Assembly: GCF_018618415.1 (NCBI RefSeq)
Contig: NZ_JACSMA010000001.1
Location: 682,001-746,000, forward strand
DNA: 64,000 nucleotides
DNA from: Exiguobacterium sp. s146
Lineage (GTDB): Bacteria > Bacillota > Bacilli > Exiguobacteriales > Exiguobacteriaceae
Reading direction: 5' to 3'
Made by a program: the position numbers and the translations under genes. Shown here piece after piece: positions 56,219 to 64,000 of this stretch. Positions within the stretch are counted from its first letter, which is position 1; each line of letters opens with the position of its first letter. A model generated the notes under the pieces. It made no database searches and was not told the origin of the DNA. It was given only the letters and a program-made list of their open reading frames with translations.

Positions 56219-57079
56219 ATGAGAAAAGTATTGATTTTCGGTGGCTCACGCTATTTTGGAAAGCGGTTAGCACTTCGGTTGGCGGAGGCTGGCGATGATG
56301 TGACGATTGTGACGCGCGGACAGCTCCAAGTGCCAGAGGCTGAAGGAATTCGTTCCATCAAAGGGGACCGACAGTCGGTGGCGACGATGAAAGATTTATC
56401 GCGTGACCGTTACGACCTCGTCTATGACAATATTTGTTTCAATCCATATCAGGCGAAAATTGCATCGGACGCGTTCATGGACCAAGTCGGCAAATATGTG
56501 CTCACGTCGACGATGTCGGTCTACGCACCGGGCGCCGACTTGAAAGAAAGTGATTTCAATCCGCTTCATCACGACTATCATCTCGAGGCTGAACATGATT
56601 ACGGCCAAGGTAAACGAGAAGCCGAGTCGTACTTCTTCCACCGCGCCTCGTTCCCGGTCGCGACCGTCCGTTTGCCGATTGTCTTAGGTCCGGACGACTA
56701 TACGGACCGTCTCAAGTTTTATATCGATGCCGTCCGTCGGGAAGAGCCGATCGTCCTGCATCATCCCGAATCGAAGATGGGCTTTATCTCAAGTTTTGAG
56801 GCGGCGTCGTTTTTAGAGTGGGTTGGTCGGGCCAATGTGACCGGTCCGTTCAATGCGGCGAGTGAAGGGATTATCTCGATGGGTGCACTGCTCGAGCGCA
56901 TCGGGCATCACTTGAATAAACCGGTCCAAATCATCAAAGACGGCGAGTCGTCGCCATATGATACGGACGTCGACTATTACATGTCGATCGCCGAGGCGAA
57001 GAAGGCCGGCTTCGTCTTTACCCAACTCGATGACTGGCTCGACCGGGTCATTATGCAGACGATTCGCAAGTTAGGGTAG
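56219..57079 (+). CDS. NAD-dependent epimerase/dehydratase-like protein
   Basis: This 286-residue extended-SDR-like protein has the loop VLIFGGSRYFGKRLA (about 4-18), DLVYDNICFNPYQ, TSTMSVYAPG and the catalytic-region YGQGKREAESYFF (Tyr-x3-Lys). It resembles the CSP41/isoflavone-reductase-like group often annotated as nucleoside-sugar epimerases. The substrate is unknown. AGGAGGGGCAGGG precedes the ATG at 56219. Confidence 0.85.
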   Translation: MRKVLIFGGSRYFGKRLALRLAEAGDDVTIVTRGQLQVPEAEGIRSIKGDRQSVATMKDLSRDRYDLVYDNICFNPYQAKIASDAFMDQVGKYVLTSTMSVYAPGADLKESDFNPLHHDYHLEAEHDYGQGKREAESYFFHRASFPVATVRLPIVLGPDDYTDRLKFYIDAVRREEPIVLHHPESKMGFISSFEAASFLEWVGRANVTGPFNAASEGIISMGALLERIGHHLNKPVQIIKDGESSPYDTDVDYYMSIAEAKKAGFVFTQLDDWLDRVIMQTIRKLG

Positions 57080-57097
57080 AATCACAAGATGATTGTT

Positions 57098-57535
57098 TTA
57101 CTGATACAGTTGCTTGCGTAATAGGATTTTTTCAACTCCATGTTCATCGACGGTGACTGCCTTCACATCGAAGCCGTGCCGAATATTCAATAGCAACATT
57201 TGACGCCAACGATTCATCGTCTTTGTTTCAATCGATTGATAGCCTTGCGACTGCGCCCAGTTATGTTGAGTGCTCATCAGTTTTGTCGCGATTCCGCGGT
57301 TGCGGGCTTCAGGGGCGACCGCACCCATCCAACTATAGAAGCGTTTGTCATCGAGCGGATAGCCGATTTTATAGCCGACAACTTTCTCGTTTTCGATCGA
57401 TAGAGTGAAGACAAGATGTGATTTTTGAATCAACTTATCTGTGAAACGGTGGATATCGCCGAACACGTCTTGGTGAATCTGATAGATATCGTTTAATTCA
57501 GACTCGGTAAGTGTGGTTGTCGTTACAATCTTCAT
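57098..57535 (-). CDS. GNAT family N-acetyltransferase
   Basis: This 145-residue protein has the GNAT acetyl-CoA loop APEARNRGIATKLM preceded by a beta strand (YSWMGAV), and a C-terminal NIRHGFDVKAV segment. The acceptor is unknown. AGGAGGAAATT precedes the ATG. Convergent with the epimerase-like gene 18 bases away, with no clear terminator between them. Confidence 0.88.
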   Translation of the reverse strand: MKIVTTTTLTESELNDIYQIHQDVFGDIHRFTDKLIQKSHLVFTLSIENEKVVGYKIGYPLDDKRFYSWMGAVAPEARNRGIATKLMSTQHNWAQSQGYQSIETKTMNRWRQMLLLNIRHGFDVKAVTVDEHGVEKILLRKQLYQ

Positions 57536-57591
57536 AATTTCCTCCTTGAAGTAGCTTAGGGGACATCGTCATAAGACGAGCAAGTGCATAC

Positions 57592-57622
57592 AAAACCCCC
57601 TGTGCTGTCGCGACAGGGGGGA
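57592..57622 (-). terminator. yumC terminator
   Basis: On the minus strand CCCCCCTGT and ACAGGGGGG pair, followed by TTTTG. Confidence 0.88.
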
Positions 57623-57627
57623 TCGTA

Positions 57628-58605
57628 TTATTTCCCGGCAAATACCGAAGTCGAGTGTTGCGGGTGACGCGCTGTCGGGTCGACGAGCTGCTTCACTTGG
57701 TTGATGGCAATCGGGGCTTCTCCGAAGCCGGTCGCAATCAATTTCACTTTTCCTTCGTACGTGGCGATGTCACCGCAAGCGAAGATGCCGGCGACGGTAG
57801 TCTCCATGCGTGAGTCGACACGAATCGTGTTCTTCTCGAACTCCATGCCCCAATTTTTGATTGGGCCGAGCGACGAGACGAAACCGTAGTTACAGATGAG
57901 GTCATCGATTTCGACGAATTTCGATTCGCCGTCTTTGTCTGTCAATTCGACCGACTCGATGTGCGTCTCACCTGAGAGTGATTCGATGTTATATGGCGTC
58001 CAGACGTTAATCGTCGAAGCTTTCAACTGTTCGACCGTATGCTCGTGGGCACGGAAGCGGTCACGGCGATGGACGATATGGACTTCTTTGGCGATGCCTT
58101 CGAGCATGAGTGCCCAGTCGACGGCAGAGTCGCCGCCACCGGCGATCATGACGCGACGGTCACGGAACTTCTCCATGTTGTCGACGAAGTAATGAAGGTT
58201 CGCATAGTCTTCGCAACCATCGAGGCCGAGCGGTCGTGCGGCGAATGCCCCGTTCCCAGCCGTGATGATGATGGCTTTCGTATGGTACTCATCTTTATTC
58301 GTCGTGATCTGGAACGTGCCGTCTTCAAGACGCTCGACCGTTTCGACGGTCTCCCCGAGACGGTAGTCCTGTTCGAACTGATCGGCCTGGGCTTTCAATT
58401 GGTCAATCAAATCTTGGGCCTTCACTTTCGGGAAGCCCGCGATGTCGTAAATATATTTTTCTGGATACAGTGTCGACAATTGTCCGCCGAGTTGTGGCAA
58501 ACTTTCAATCAACGCCGTATCAAGTTGGCGCATACCTGCATAAAATGCGGTGAACAGTCCGACTGGGCCGCCACCGATGATGATCACATCTTTCGTCGAT
58601 TGCAT
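57628..58605 (-). CDS. yumC: Ferredoxin/flavodoxin-NADP+ reductase, YumC type
   Basis: This 325-residue thioredoxin-reductase-like flavoprotein has the FAD loop [16 protein letters not shown] and the NADP loop [13 protein letters not shown]. It lacks the CxxC of thioredoxin reductase, which identifies the TrxR-like FNR subgroup. The C-terminal [22 protein letters not shown] contacts FAD (shown as two short blocks). It feeds electrons to ferredoxin or flavodoxin. The ATG at 58605 follows GAGGAGG. Confidence 0.95.
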   Translation of the reverse strand: MQSTKDVIIIGGGPVGLFTAFYAGMRQLDTALIESLPQLGGQLSTLYPEKYIYDIAGFPKVKAQDLIDQLKAQADQFEQDYRLGETVETVERLEDGTFQITTNKDEYHTKAIIITAGNGAFAARPLGLDGCEDYANLHYFVDNMEKFRDRRVMIAGGGDSAVDWALMLEGIAKEVHIVHRRDRFRAHEHTVEQLKASTINVWTPYNIESLSGETHIESVELTDKDGESKFVEIDDLICNYGFVSSLGPIKNWGMEFEKNTIRVDSRMETTVAGIFACGDIATYEGKVKLIATGFGEAPIAINQVKQLVDPTARHPQHSTSVFAGK

Positions 58606-58717
58606 CGAATTCCTCCTCAAAACGTATACATCTATTATAGTGACAATCGTGAATTAAATCCATTCTGTACAAACATGCTACACATTCAAAAAAATTTCAA
58701 GAAGATATGCTTTTCCA

Positions 58718-58746
58718 TTGAGAAAACAAAACAAACAGCGTACAAT
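58718..58746 (+). promoter_or_regulatory. ndh promoter
   Basis: TTGAGA and TACAAT are separated by 17 bases, with a start expected near 58753. Confidence 0.75.
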
Positions 58747-58758
58747 GAACGAGAAGCA

Positions 58759-58802
58759 ATTGTGAACATTGGTTGAACAAGGTTTAGGCTTTATTGTGAA
58801 CA
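58759..58802 (+). promoter_or_regulatory. Direct repeats in the ndh leader
   Basis: ATTGTGAACA occurs at 58759-58768 and again at 58793-58802. TTGAACAA (58773-58780) and TTGTTCAA (58829-58836) are inverted copies nearby. TTGTGA is the half-site sequence of the redox repressor Rex, but the expected inverted second half is absent. Confidence 0.4.
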
Positions 58803-58871
58803 CTCATGTGAAAAAACACACAACATGATTGTTCAAGAAAACAAAACTATCAAAACAAGGTGGAAATGAAC

Positions 58872-60083
58872 ATGAAACGACCTAACATTGTTATTCTTGG
58901 CGCAGGTTTCGGTGGACTCATCACAGCGGTCAACCTCCAGAAGACGCTCTCAGCTGGCGACGCGAACATCACGCTCATCAACAAGCATGATTACCACTAT
59001 CAGACGACGTGGCTTCATGAGCCAGCGGCCGGAACGATGAAACCGGATCAAGCTCGCATCTACATCAACGACGTCGTGAACCCGTCACGTGTGAAATTTG
59101 TCAAAGGGATCGTCGATCGCGTCGATACTACGGCAAAACAAGTCTTGCTCGTAGACGGTTCAGCAGTTGAATATGATTACGTCGTGTTCGCGCTTGGCGG
59201 CGTACCGGAGACATTCGGTATCCCAGGCCTCAAAGAGCATGCGATGACAATCAGCTCGCTCAACAGCGTCCGAAAAATCAAAGAACATATCGAGTACTCG
59301 TTCGCTCAATATAAAACGAACGGTTCAACTGACCGCTCGTACGTGACGATCGTTGTCGGTGGCGCCGGCTTCACAGGGATCGAGTTCCTCGGTGAGCTCG
59401 TCAACCGTGTGCCTGAGCTCTGCAAACAGTATGACGTGCCACGTGAAGCGGTTCGCATCGTGAACATCGAAGCGGCTCCGACCGTGCTTCCTGGTTTCGA
59501 CCCAGAACTCACGACGTACGCGCAGAAATGGCTCGAGCGCAACGGCGTCGAGATGAAACTCGGCAACGGCATTAAAGGCGTTGAGCCTGGTGTCGTCACG
59601 TTCGGTCCACTCCAAGGCGATACGACAGAGACGATTGAAGCGAACACGATTCTCTGGACAGGTGGCGTCAGCGGTAGCCCGATCGTTGAGAAGTCTGGCT
59701 TTGAAGCGGTCCGTAACCGCGTCATGGTCGAGGCGGACAACCGTGCCCCTGGTCACGACAACGTCTTCATCATCGGTGACTGCTCGGCTGTCATGGATCC
59801 GGTCTCGAACCGCCCATACCCGCCGACTGCCCAAATCGCGACACAACAAGCGCACAACGTGGCGAAAAACATCGCGGCCCTCATCAACGGGAAATCGACT
59901 TCGAAATTCACATATGAGAGCAAAGGGACAGTCGCATCACTTGGCCATAACGACGGCATCGGTATCGTCATGGGCAAAAAGATCTTCGGCCGCAACGCTT
60001 CATTCATGAAGAAAGTGATTGATAACAAACACTTCCTCGAATTGAAGAAGTACGGTCTCGTCCTCAAAAAAGGTAAATTCTAA
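58872..60083 (+). CDS. ndh: Type II NADH dehydrogenase
   Basis: This 403-residue NDH-2 oxidises NADH and reduces menaquinone without proton pumping. It has the FAD loop VILGAGFGGLITAVNL, NAD loop VVGGAGFTGIEFLGEL, FAD motif IIGDCSAV and quinone-site PYPPTAQIATQQ. The amphipathic C-terminus (KKYGLVLKKGKF) probably attaches it to the membrane. The start at 58872 is 8 bases after AAGGTGG. It corresponds to yumB, next to yuiB as in Bacillus. Confidence 0.94.
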   Translation: MKRPNIVILGAGFGGLITAVNLQKTLSAGDANITLINKHDYHYQTTWLHEPAAGTMKPDQARIYINDVVNPSRVKFVKGIVDRVDTTAKQVLLVDGSAVEYDYVVFALGGVPETFGIPGLKEHAMTISSLNSVRKIKEHIEYSFAQYKTNGSTDRSYVTIVVGGAGFTGIEFLGELVNRVPELCKQYDVPREAVRIVNIEAAPTVLPGFDPELTTYAQKWLERNGVEMKLGNGIKGVEPGVVTFGPLQGDTTETIEANTILWTGGVSGSPIVEKSGFEAVRNRVMVEADNRAPGHDNVFIIGDCSAVMDPVSNRPYPPTAQIATQQAHNVAKNIAALINGKSTSKFTYESKGTVASLGHNDGIGIVMGKKIFGRNASFMKKVIDNKHFLELKKYGLVLKKGKF

Positions 60084-60094
60084 GCATCTAACCG

Positions 60095-60127
60095 AGTGGC
60101 CCGCTTCTACGAGCGGGTCGCTTTTTG
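60095..60127 (+). terminator. ndh terminator
   Basis: AGTGGCCCGCT pairs with AGCGGGTCGCT, with one G-T pair, followed by TTTTTG. Confidence 0.9.
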
Positions 60128-60208
60128 ATTGTCCGCGCCCTACGGTTCACCTTTGACCTAAGCGCAGACGATTCGGTATAATAGACAACGGGAAAAGGGG
60201 GCAATCGC

Positions 60209-60526
60209 ATGCATATTATCCAGGCTGTCATTGGGGCGATTCTTTATTTGGTCATCTTCTTCAGCATCGGTTTCATCTTGAACATGCTGCTTAAAAAAAC
60301 ATGGACGCTCGTGTTCATCTATCCGATTTTCGTCATTATGATGATTGATAACGTCAAGCTCTCGAGTTACATCACGGAGACATCGACCGCGCTCGCCAAC
60401 GTTTACGAACGCGTGCTCGGCCTTCAATTTCTGGATGTGTTCATGCTCGGTTTCGGATTGCTCGGTGCGATTTTGGCTGGGGTCACGATTCGCTACTTGC
60501 GCAAGAGTGGTTACTCAATGTTTTAA
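60209..60526 (+). CDS. yuiB: YuiB family membrane protein
   Basis: This 105-residue protein has three membrane segments (about 5-28, 33-48, 78-95) and the GFILNMLLKKTW motif that marks YuiB. The function is unknown. It lies directly after ndh in Bacillales, which suggests a link to respiration. AAAAGGGGG precedes the ATG. Confidence 0.87.
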   Translation: MHIIQAVIGAILYLVIFFSIGFILNMLLKKTWTLVFIYPIFVIMMIDNVKLSSYITETSTALANVYERVLGLQFLDVFMLGFGLLGAILAGVTIRYLRKSGYSMF

Positions 60527-60554
60527 AGACGACAGAAATGTTCGTCTTTTTTTG
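60525..60554 (+). terminator. yuiB terminator
   Basis: AAAGACGA and TCGTCTTT pair around CAGAAATGT, followed by TTTTG. Confidence 0.8.
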
Positions 60555-60632
60555 TTTTCCGCCTACTTTTTTAGGGGATGAACCGATATACTTAGTACGA
60601 AACGATTATAGTGAGTAAGGGATGCGATACGA

Positions 60633-61478
60633 ATGACATTACCGATGTATACGATCAAGAAAGTGTTGAATAATAGCGTTGTCATTTGCCAACATGATCC
60701 GGAACCGGAAGTCATTCTACTCGGGAAAGGGATTGGCTTCGGCAAGAAAGCAGGCGATCTCGTCGACCCGGCCAGTGTCCCGGAGAAAGTGTATCAACTG
60801 ACAGATAAAGAAGAACAATCGCAATATCGTGAACTCGTCAAACATGTCGACGAGGACTTCATTGCCTTCATGCAAGAAATCGTCGGCTTTATCGAGAACA
60901 ATACCGGTAAAAAAGTCGACCAACATATCCATATCGGTTTGACCGACCACTTGTTCTTCACGATGAAGCGAATCGAACAAGGGATGGAGGTCACGAATCC
61001 GTTCTTGCTCGAGACCGAATCGCTCTATCCGAACGAGTACGCGCTCGCCGAACGCATCGTGGATATGATTCACGAACGACTCGACGTCTTATTGCCGGAC
61101 GCGGAGATCGGTTTCATCGCGCTCCACATCCACTCGGCGACGACGTTCAAAAACGTGCTCGAGGTCAATCGGCACAACCAAATCATCGGGCAAATCGTCC
61201 AGACGATTGAGAGTCGTTTGAACGTCAAAATGGACAGAAGTTCACTCGATTATAAGCGCTTACTTCGGCACTTAAGGTACGCCGTTGAGCGGGTTGCGAC
61301 GGGTGAGATGGTGGAGGCCCCACAAAAAATTGAAAAGGTATTGCGCGAAGAATATCCGCTATGCTATAGTACTGCTTGGGAGCTGATGGGCATCATGGAA
61401 CGCGAGTTAAAGCGTCCGGTCCCGCGAGGTGAAGCGACATATTTAACGATGCATCTCCAGCGCCTAACAAGTAGATAA
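60633..61478 (+). CDS. glcT: PTS-regulated transcription antiterminator GlcT
   Basis: This 281-residue BglG-family antiterminator has an N-terminal RNA-binding CAT domain (about 1-60: IKKVLNNSVVICQ, LLGKGIGFGKKAGD) and two PTS regulation domains with the phosphorylatable His motifs (HIGLTDHLFF, and IGFIALHIHSAT). It should bind the RAT site just downstream and allow ptsG transcription when glucose is transported. Phosphorylation by the PtsG IIB domain would inactivate it. A TATAGT-type -10 lies about 20 bases upstream. GTAAGGGATG gives a modest binding site. Confidence 0.94.
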   Translation: MTLPMYTIKKVLNNSVVICQHDPEPEVILLGKGIGFGKKAGDLVDPASVPEKVYQLTDKEEQSQYRELVKHVDEDFIAFMQEIVGFIENNTGKKVDQHIHIGLTDHLFFTMKRIEQGMEVTNPFLLETESLYPNEYALAERIVDMIHERLDVLLPDAEIGFIALHIHSATTFKNVLEVNRHNQIIGQIVQTIESRLNVKMDRSSLDYKRLLRHLRYAVERVATGEMVEAPQKIEKVLREEYPLCYSTAWELMGIMERELKRPVPRGEATYLTMHLQRLTSR

Positions 61479-61489
61479 CTGATACCACG

Positions 61490-61601
61490 TATCTTACGTG
61501 TTACTGATTCGATCAGGCATGAGTAAGGAGTGGAACGCAACGATTTCTCTATATAGGAGAGGTCTACGTTCTATACCTTATTCATGCCTGTTTCTGTTTT
61601 T
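61490..61601 (+). promoter_or_regulatory. GlcT RNA antiterminator (RAT) and ptsG leader terminator
   Basis: The strand ACGTGTTACTGATTCGATC and following GGCATGAGT correspond to the RAT of Bacillus ptsG leaders. The long terminator stem is CAGGCATGAGTAAGG plus GTGGAACG (61514-61537) against CGTTCTATACCTTATTCATGCCTG (61567-61590, given in parts), then TTTCTGTTTTT. RAT and terminator overlap, so GlcT binding prevents termination. A further perfect palindrome CACGTA-TCT-TACGTG (61486-61500) precedes it. Confidence 0.9.
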
Positions 61602-61615
61602 ATAAACGTTTATTA

Positions 61616-61629
61616 TGAAAACGTTTAGA
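61616..61629 (+). promoter_or_regulatory. cre-like site in the ptsG leader
   Basis: TGAAAACGTTTAGA matches the cre consensus at 13 of 14 positions. A second palindrome ATAAACGTTTAT at 61602-61613 shares AAACGTTTA. Both lie downstream of the RAT terminator and 65-95 bases before ptsG. Confidence 0.5.
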
Positions 61630-61695
61630 TACGTCGGTTGTCTGACATCTACAGTCGTCTTTCCGCACGAAACAATCACAAAAGGAGGATTTATC

Positions 61696-63222
61696 ATGTT
61701 TAAGCAGATTTTTGGTGTTCTTCAAAAAGTCGGTAAAGCACTTATGCTTCCTGTAGCGATTTTGCCGGCAGCCGGTCTTCTTCTTGCATTCGGTAACGCA
61801 ATGCAAAACCCGGCCCTTACATCACGCGCTGGTTGGTTAACGAACGAAGGCGTTGTGAAATTCGCTCAGCTCATGGAGCAAGCGGGTGGCATCATCTTCT
61901 CGAACTTGGCGCTCTTATTCGCCGTCGGTGTCGCGATTGGGTTAGCAGGGGACGGCGTTGCCGGACTCGCAGCAATCGTCGGATTCCTCATCATGAACAA
62001 AGTTATGGGTGTTTGGCTCGAACTCACACCTGAAATCATCGCACAAGGTGACCCAGCTTACGCATCAGTACTCGGGATCCCAACGCTCCAAACAGGGGTA
62101 TTCGGGGGGATTATCGTCGGTCTGATTGCCGCTTGGGCCTATAATAAGTACTTCAACATCGAATTGCCGCAATTCCTTGGCTTCTTTGCTGGTAAGCGTT
62201 TCGTCCCAATCGTCACGGCTGTTGCCGCTGTCGTCGCTGGTTTCGTCATGCTTCTCATCTGGCCACCAGTTCAGCACGGCTTGAACTCATTCTCAAACTT
62301 CATGTTGACTGAAAACCGCACGTTCGCGGCGTTCATCTTCGGTTTGATTGAACGTTCATTGATTCCATTCGGTCTTCACCACATCTTCTACTCACCGTTC
62401 TGGTTCGAGTTCGGCTCGTACACAGATGCAGCGGGTAACATCGTCCGTGGTGACCAAGCAATCTTCTTCGCACAAATTCGTGATGGCGCTGAGCTTACAG
62501 CCGGTACGTTCATGACTGGTAAATACCCGTTCATGATGTTCGGTCTTCCAGCAGCAGCACTCGCGATGTACCATGAAGCACGTCCTGAACGTAAAGCAGT
62601 CGTCGGTGGTCTCTTGGCTTCGGCAGCACTTACATCGTTCTTGACTGGTATCACTGAGCCGATCGAGTTCTCATTCTTGTTCGTTGCTCCACTCTTGTTC
62701 GCTGTACACGCAGTCTTCGCTGGCCTTTCATTCATGGTCATGCACATCTTGAACGTCAAAATCGGGATGACGTTCTCGGGCGGTTTGATCGACTACCTTC
62801 TCTTCGGTGTACTTCCTAACCGTACAGACTGGTGGCTCGTCATCCCAGTCGGTCTCGTGTTCGCAGTCGTTTACTACTTCGGATTCCGCTTCGTTATCCG
62901 TAAGTTCAACCTTAAAACACCGGGCCGTGAAGATGAAGTCGTTGAGCAATCAACTGCTACTGGTTCGGAACTTGCACAAGATATCCTCGTTGGTTTCGGT
63001 GGTTCGCAAAACATCAAACACCTTGACGCATGTATCACACGTCTTCGCGTCGAAGTAAAAGATAAGAGCCAAGTCAACAAAGAAGAGTTGAAACGCCTCG
63101 GGGCAGCTGGTGTCCTTGAAGTCGGTAACAACGTTCAAGCCATCTTCGGACCACGTTCGGATGCTTTGAAATCAGAAATGCAAGCGGTCATCGCTTCAGG
63201 TAACGAAAAGAAAGCCAACTAA
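61696..63222 (+). CDS. ptsG: Glucose-specific PTS EIICB component
   Basis: This 508-residue glucose permease has an EIIC domain (about 1-400: [37 protein letters not shown]) and an EIIB domain (about 425-508) with the phosphorylated Cys446 in DACITRLRV. The EIIA domain present in Bacillus subtilis PtsG is absent, so EIIA must come from another gene. The ATG at 61696 follows AAAGGAGG. It is controlled by the GlcT/RAT switch. A second EIIC-like gene follows. Confidence 0.93.
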   Translation: MFKQIFGVLQKVGKALMLPVAILPAAGLLLAFGNAMQNPALTSRAGWLTNEGVVKFAQLMEQAGGIIFSNLALLFAVGVAIGLAGDGVAGLAAIVGFLIMNKVMGVWLELTPEIIAQGDPAYASVLGIPTLQTGVFGGIIVGLIAAWAYNKYFNIELPQFLGFFAGKRFVPIVTAVAAVVAGFVMLLIWPPVQHGLNSFSNFMLTENRTFAAFIFGLIERSLIPFGLHHIFYSPFWFEFGSYTDAAGNIVRGDQAIFFAQIRDGAELTAGTFMTGKYPFMMFGLPAAALAMYHEARPERKAVVGGLLASAALTSFLTGITEPIEFSFLFVAPLLFAVHAVFAGLSFMVMHILNVKIGMTFSGGLIDYLLFGVLPNRTDWWLVIPVGLVFAVVYYFGFRFVIRKFNLKTPGREDEVVEQSTATGSELAQDILVGFGGSQNIKHLDACITRLRVEVKDKSQVNKEELKRLGAAGVLEVGNNVQAIFGPRSDALKSEMQAVIASGNEKKAN

Positions 63223-63231
63223 TCTATGTGA

Positions 63232-63262
63232 GAAGCCAATCCATTATGGGTTGGCTTTTTTT
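63232..63262 (+). terminator. ptsG terminator
   Basis: AAGCCAATCC pairs with GGGTTGGCTT (one mismatch), followed by TTTTTTG. Confidence 0.82.
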
Positions 63263-63332
63263 GTATGATGAAACGGTTTCGGTCAACTAGTAGATGGGGA
63301 AAAGTAAGTATTCTGACAAAAGGAGGGAACCA

Positions 63333-64000
63333 TGATGTGGAAGAAAGTGTTTGGTGTTTTGCAGCGAATCGGGAAGGCACTCATGCTTCCGGTTGCGATT
63401 CTACCGGCAGCCGGTCTATTACTCGCATTTGGTACGGCGTTCCAAAACCCTGATCTCGTTTCGCTCTTACCTTTCTTGGCAAACGATTCACTCGTCCTCG
63501 TCTGGCAGGTCATGACCGATGCCGGGGATATCGTGTTTGCCAATCTAGGTCTGCTGTTCGCCGTCGGTGTCGCCATCGGGCTAGCCAACGGGGACGGTGT
63601 TGCCGGGTTAGCAGCTATCGTTGGTTATTTGATTATGAACAAGGTTATCAGCACGTGGAACGGTATTACCGCGGAAATTGCCCAGGGTGACCCGGCTTAT
63701 GCGACGGTACTCGGGATTCCGACGCTCCAGATGGGGGTATTCGGCGGTATCATCGCCGGTTTGATTGCCGCCTTCGCCTACAACAAATACTTCAACATCA
63801 AGTTGCCGGATTTCTTAGGGTTCTTCGCGGGGAAACGGTTCGTGCCAATCGCGACCGCCGCGTTCAGCTTGTTGATCGGGATTGCGCTCGCCTACATTTG
63901 GCCGCCGATTGGTTCGGCCATCAACACATTTTCAAGCACGATCATTGAAGCGAACGTCGCCGTCTCCGCTTTCGTATTCGGATTGGTCGAACGTTCCTTG
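63333..64000 (+). CDS. Second PTS EIIC glucose/N-acetylglucosamine-type permease, partial
   Basis: The open frame starts at ATG 63333 after AAGGAGGG and runs to the window end, giving the first 222 residues. It begins MMWKKVFGVLQRIGKALM and closely parallels PtsG ([52 protein letters not shown]). It is therefore a tandem paralogue. Sugar specificity and presence of EIIB or EIIA domains cannot be judged. It has no RAT-like leader and only 70 bases separate it from the ptsG terminator. Confidence 0.9.

Overview
The window is one ordinary-looking stretch of chromosome from a low-to-mid GC Gram-positive bacterium of the order Bacillales. The best guess is Exiguobacterium or a close relative. This is an inference from three things: gene order that follows the Bacillus subtilis yus/met/suf/yun/yut/yum/yui blocks, strong use of C-ending codons, and a SecA2 plus S-layer assembly pair. 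No rRNA, tRNA, insertion sequence, phage or CRISPR array was seen.

Layout. 1-350: tail of an AT-rich unknown gene and its terminator. 355-5451: small membrane protein, NAD(P)-binding protein, SulP anion transporter, and an SOS-controlled uvrX-yolD pair. 5603-11923: SecA2, S-layer assembly protein, and a large exported 2',3'-cyclic nucleotidase with C-terminal Ig-like repeats. 11964-17063: cstA and putM with CcpA sites, hemolysin III, an acidic unknown protein, a strongly folded repeat-like element and a stress-type SDR. 17166-25865: fadN-fadA-fadE beta-oxidation operon with twin FadR-like operators, then yusI, gcvH, an orphan PTS EIIC and yusE. 25907-29080: an unassigned structured transcription unit, a SAM riboswitch and metNPQ. 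29147-35695: MFS transporter and the sufCDSUB iron-sulfur operon. 35767-37628: a frameshifted YciI-like gene, an unknown gene and an unusual lactate dehydrogenase homologue. 37632-42237: alanine symporter, acylphosphatase, brnQ with a CodY box, MFS pump. 42255-60554: yunF, yunD, yutD, glpX, yutE, yutF, yutI, yuzD, a secreted subtilase, yutJ, yuzB, nupC, an FMN-riboswitch-controlled ribU, yutM, yumC, ndh, yuiB. 60633-64000: glcT, the RAT/terminator leader, ptsG and the start of a second ptsG-like gene cut by the window end.

Functional themes. Catabolite and nutrient control is dense: near-consensus cre sites at cstA, putM and ptsG, a CodY box at brnQ, FadR-like palindromes at fadN, GlcT antitermination at ptsG, and S-box and FMN riboswitches. 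Redox and Fe-S functions cluster in suf, yutI, yutM, yuzB, yuzD, yutJ, yumC and ndh.

The most interesting unexplained item is the roughly 300-nt transcription unit at about 25943-26247, with its own promoter, terminator, nested compensating stems and no credible protein. Next are the 126-bp structured element at 15991-16116 and the layered palindromes in front of suf. Many gene starts were moved downstream from the longest frame because the ribosome-binding site supports an internal start. Residue numbers refer to the chosen start.
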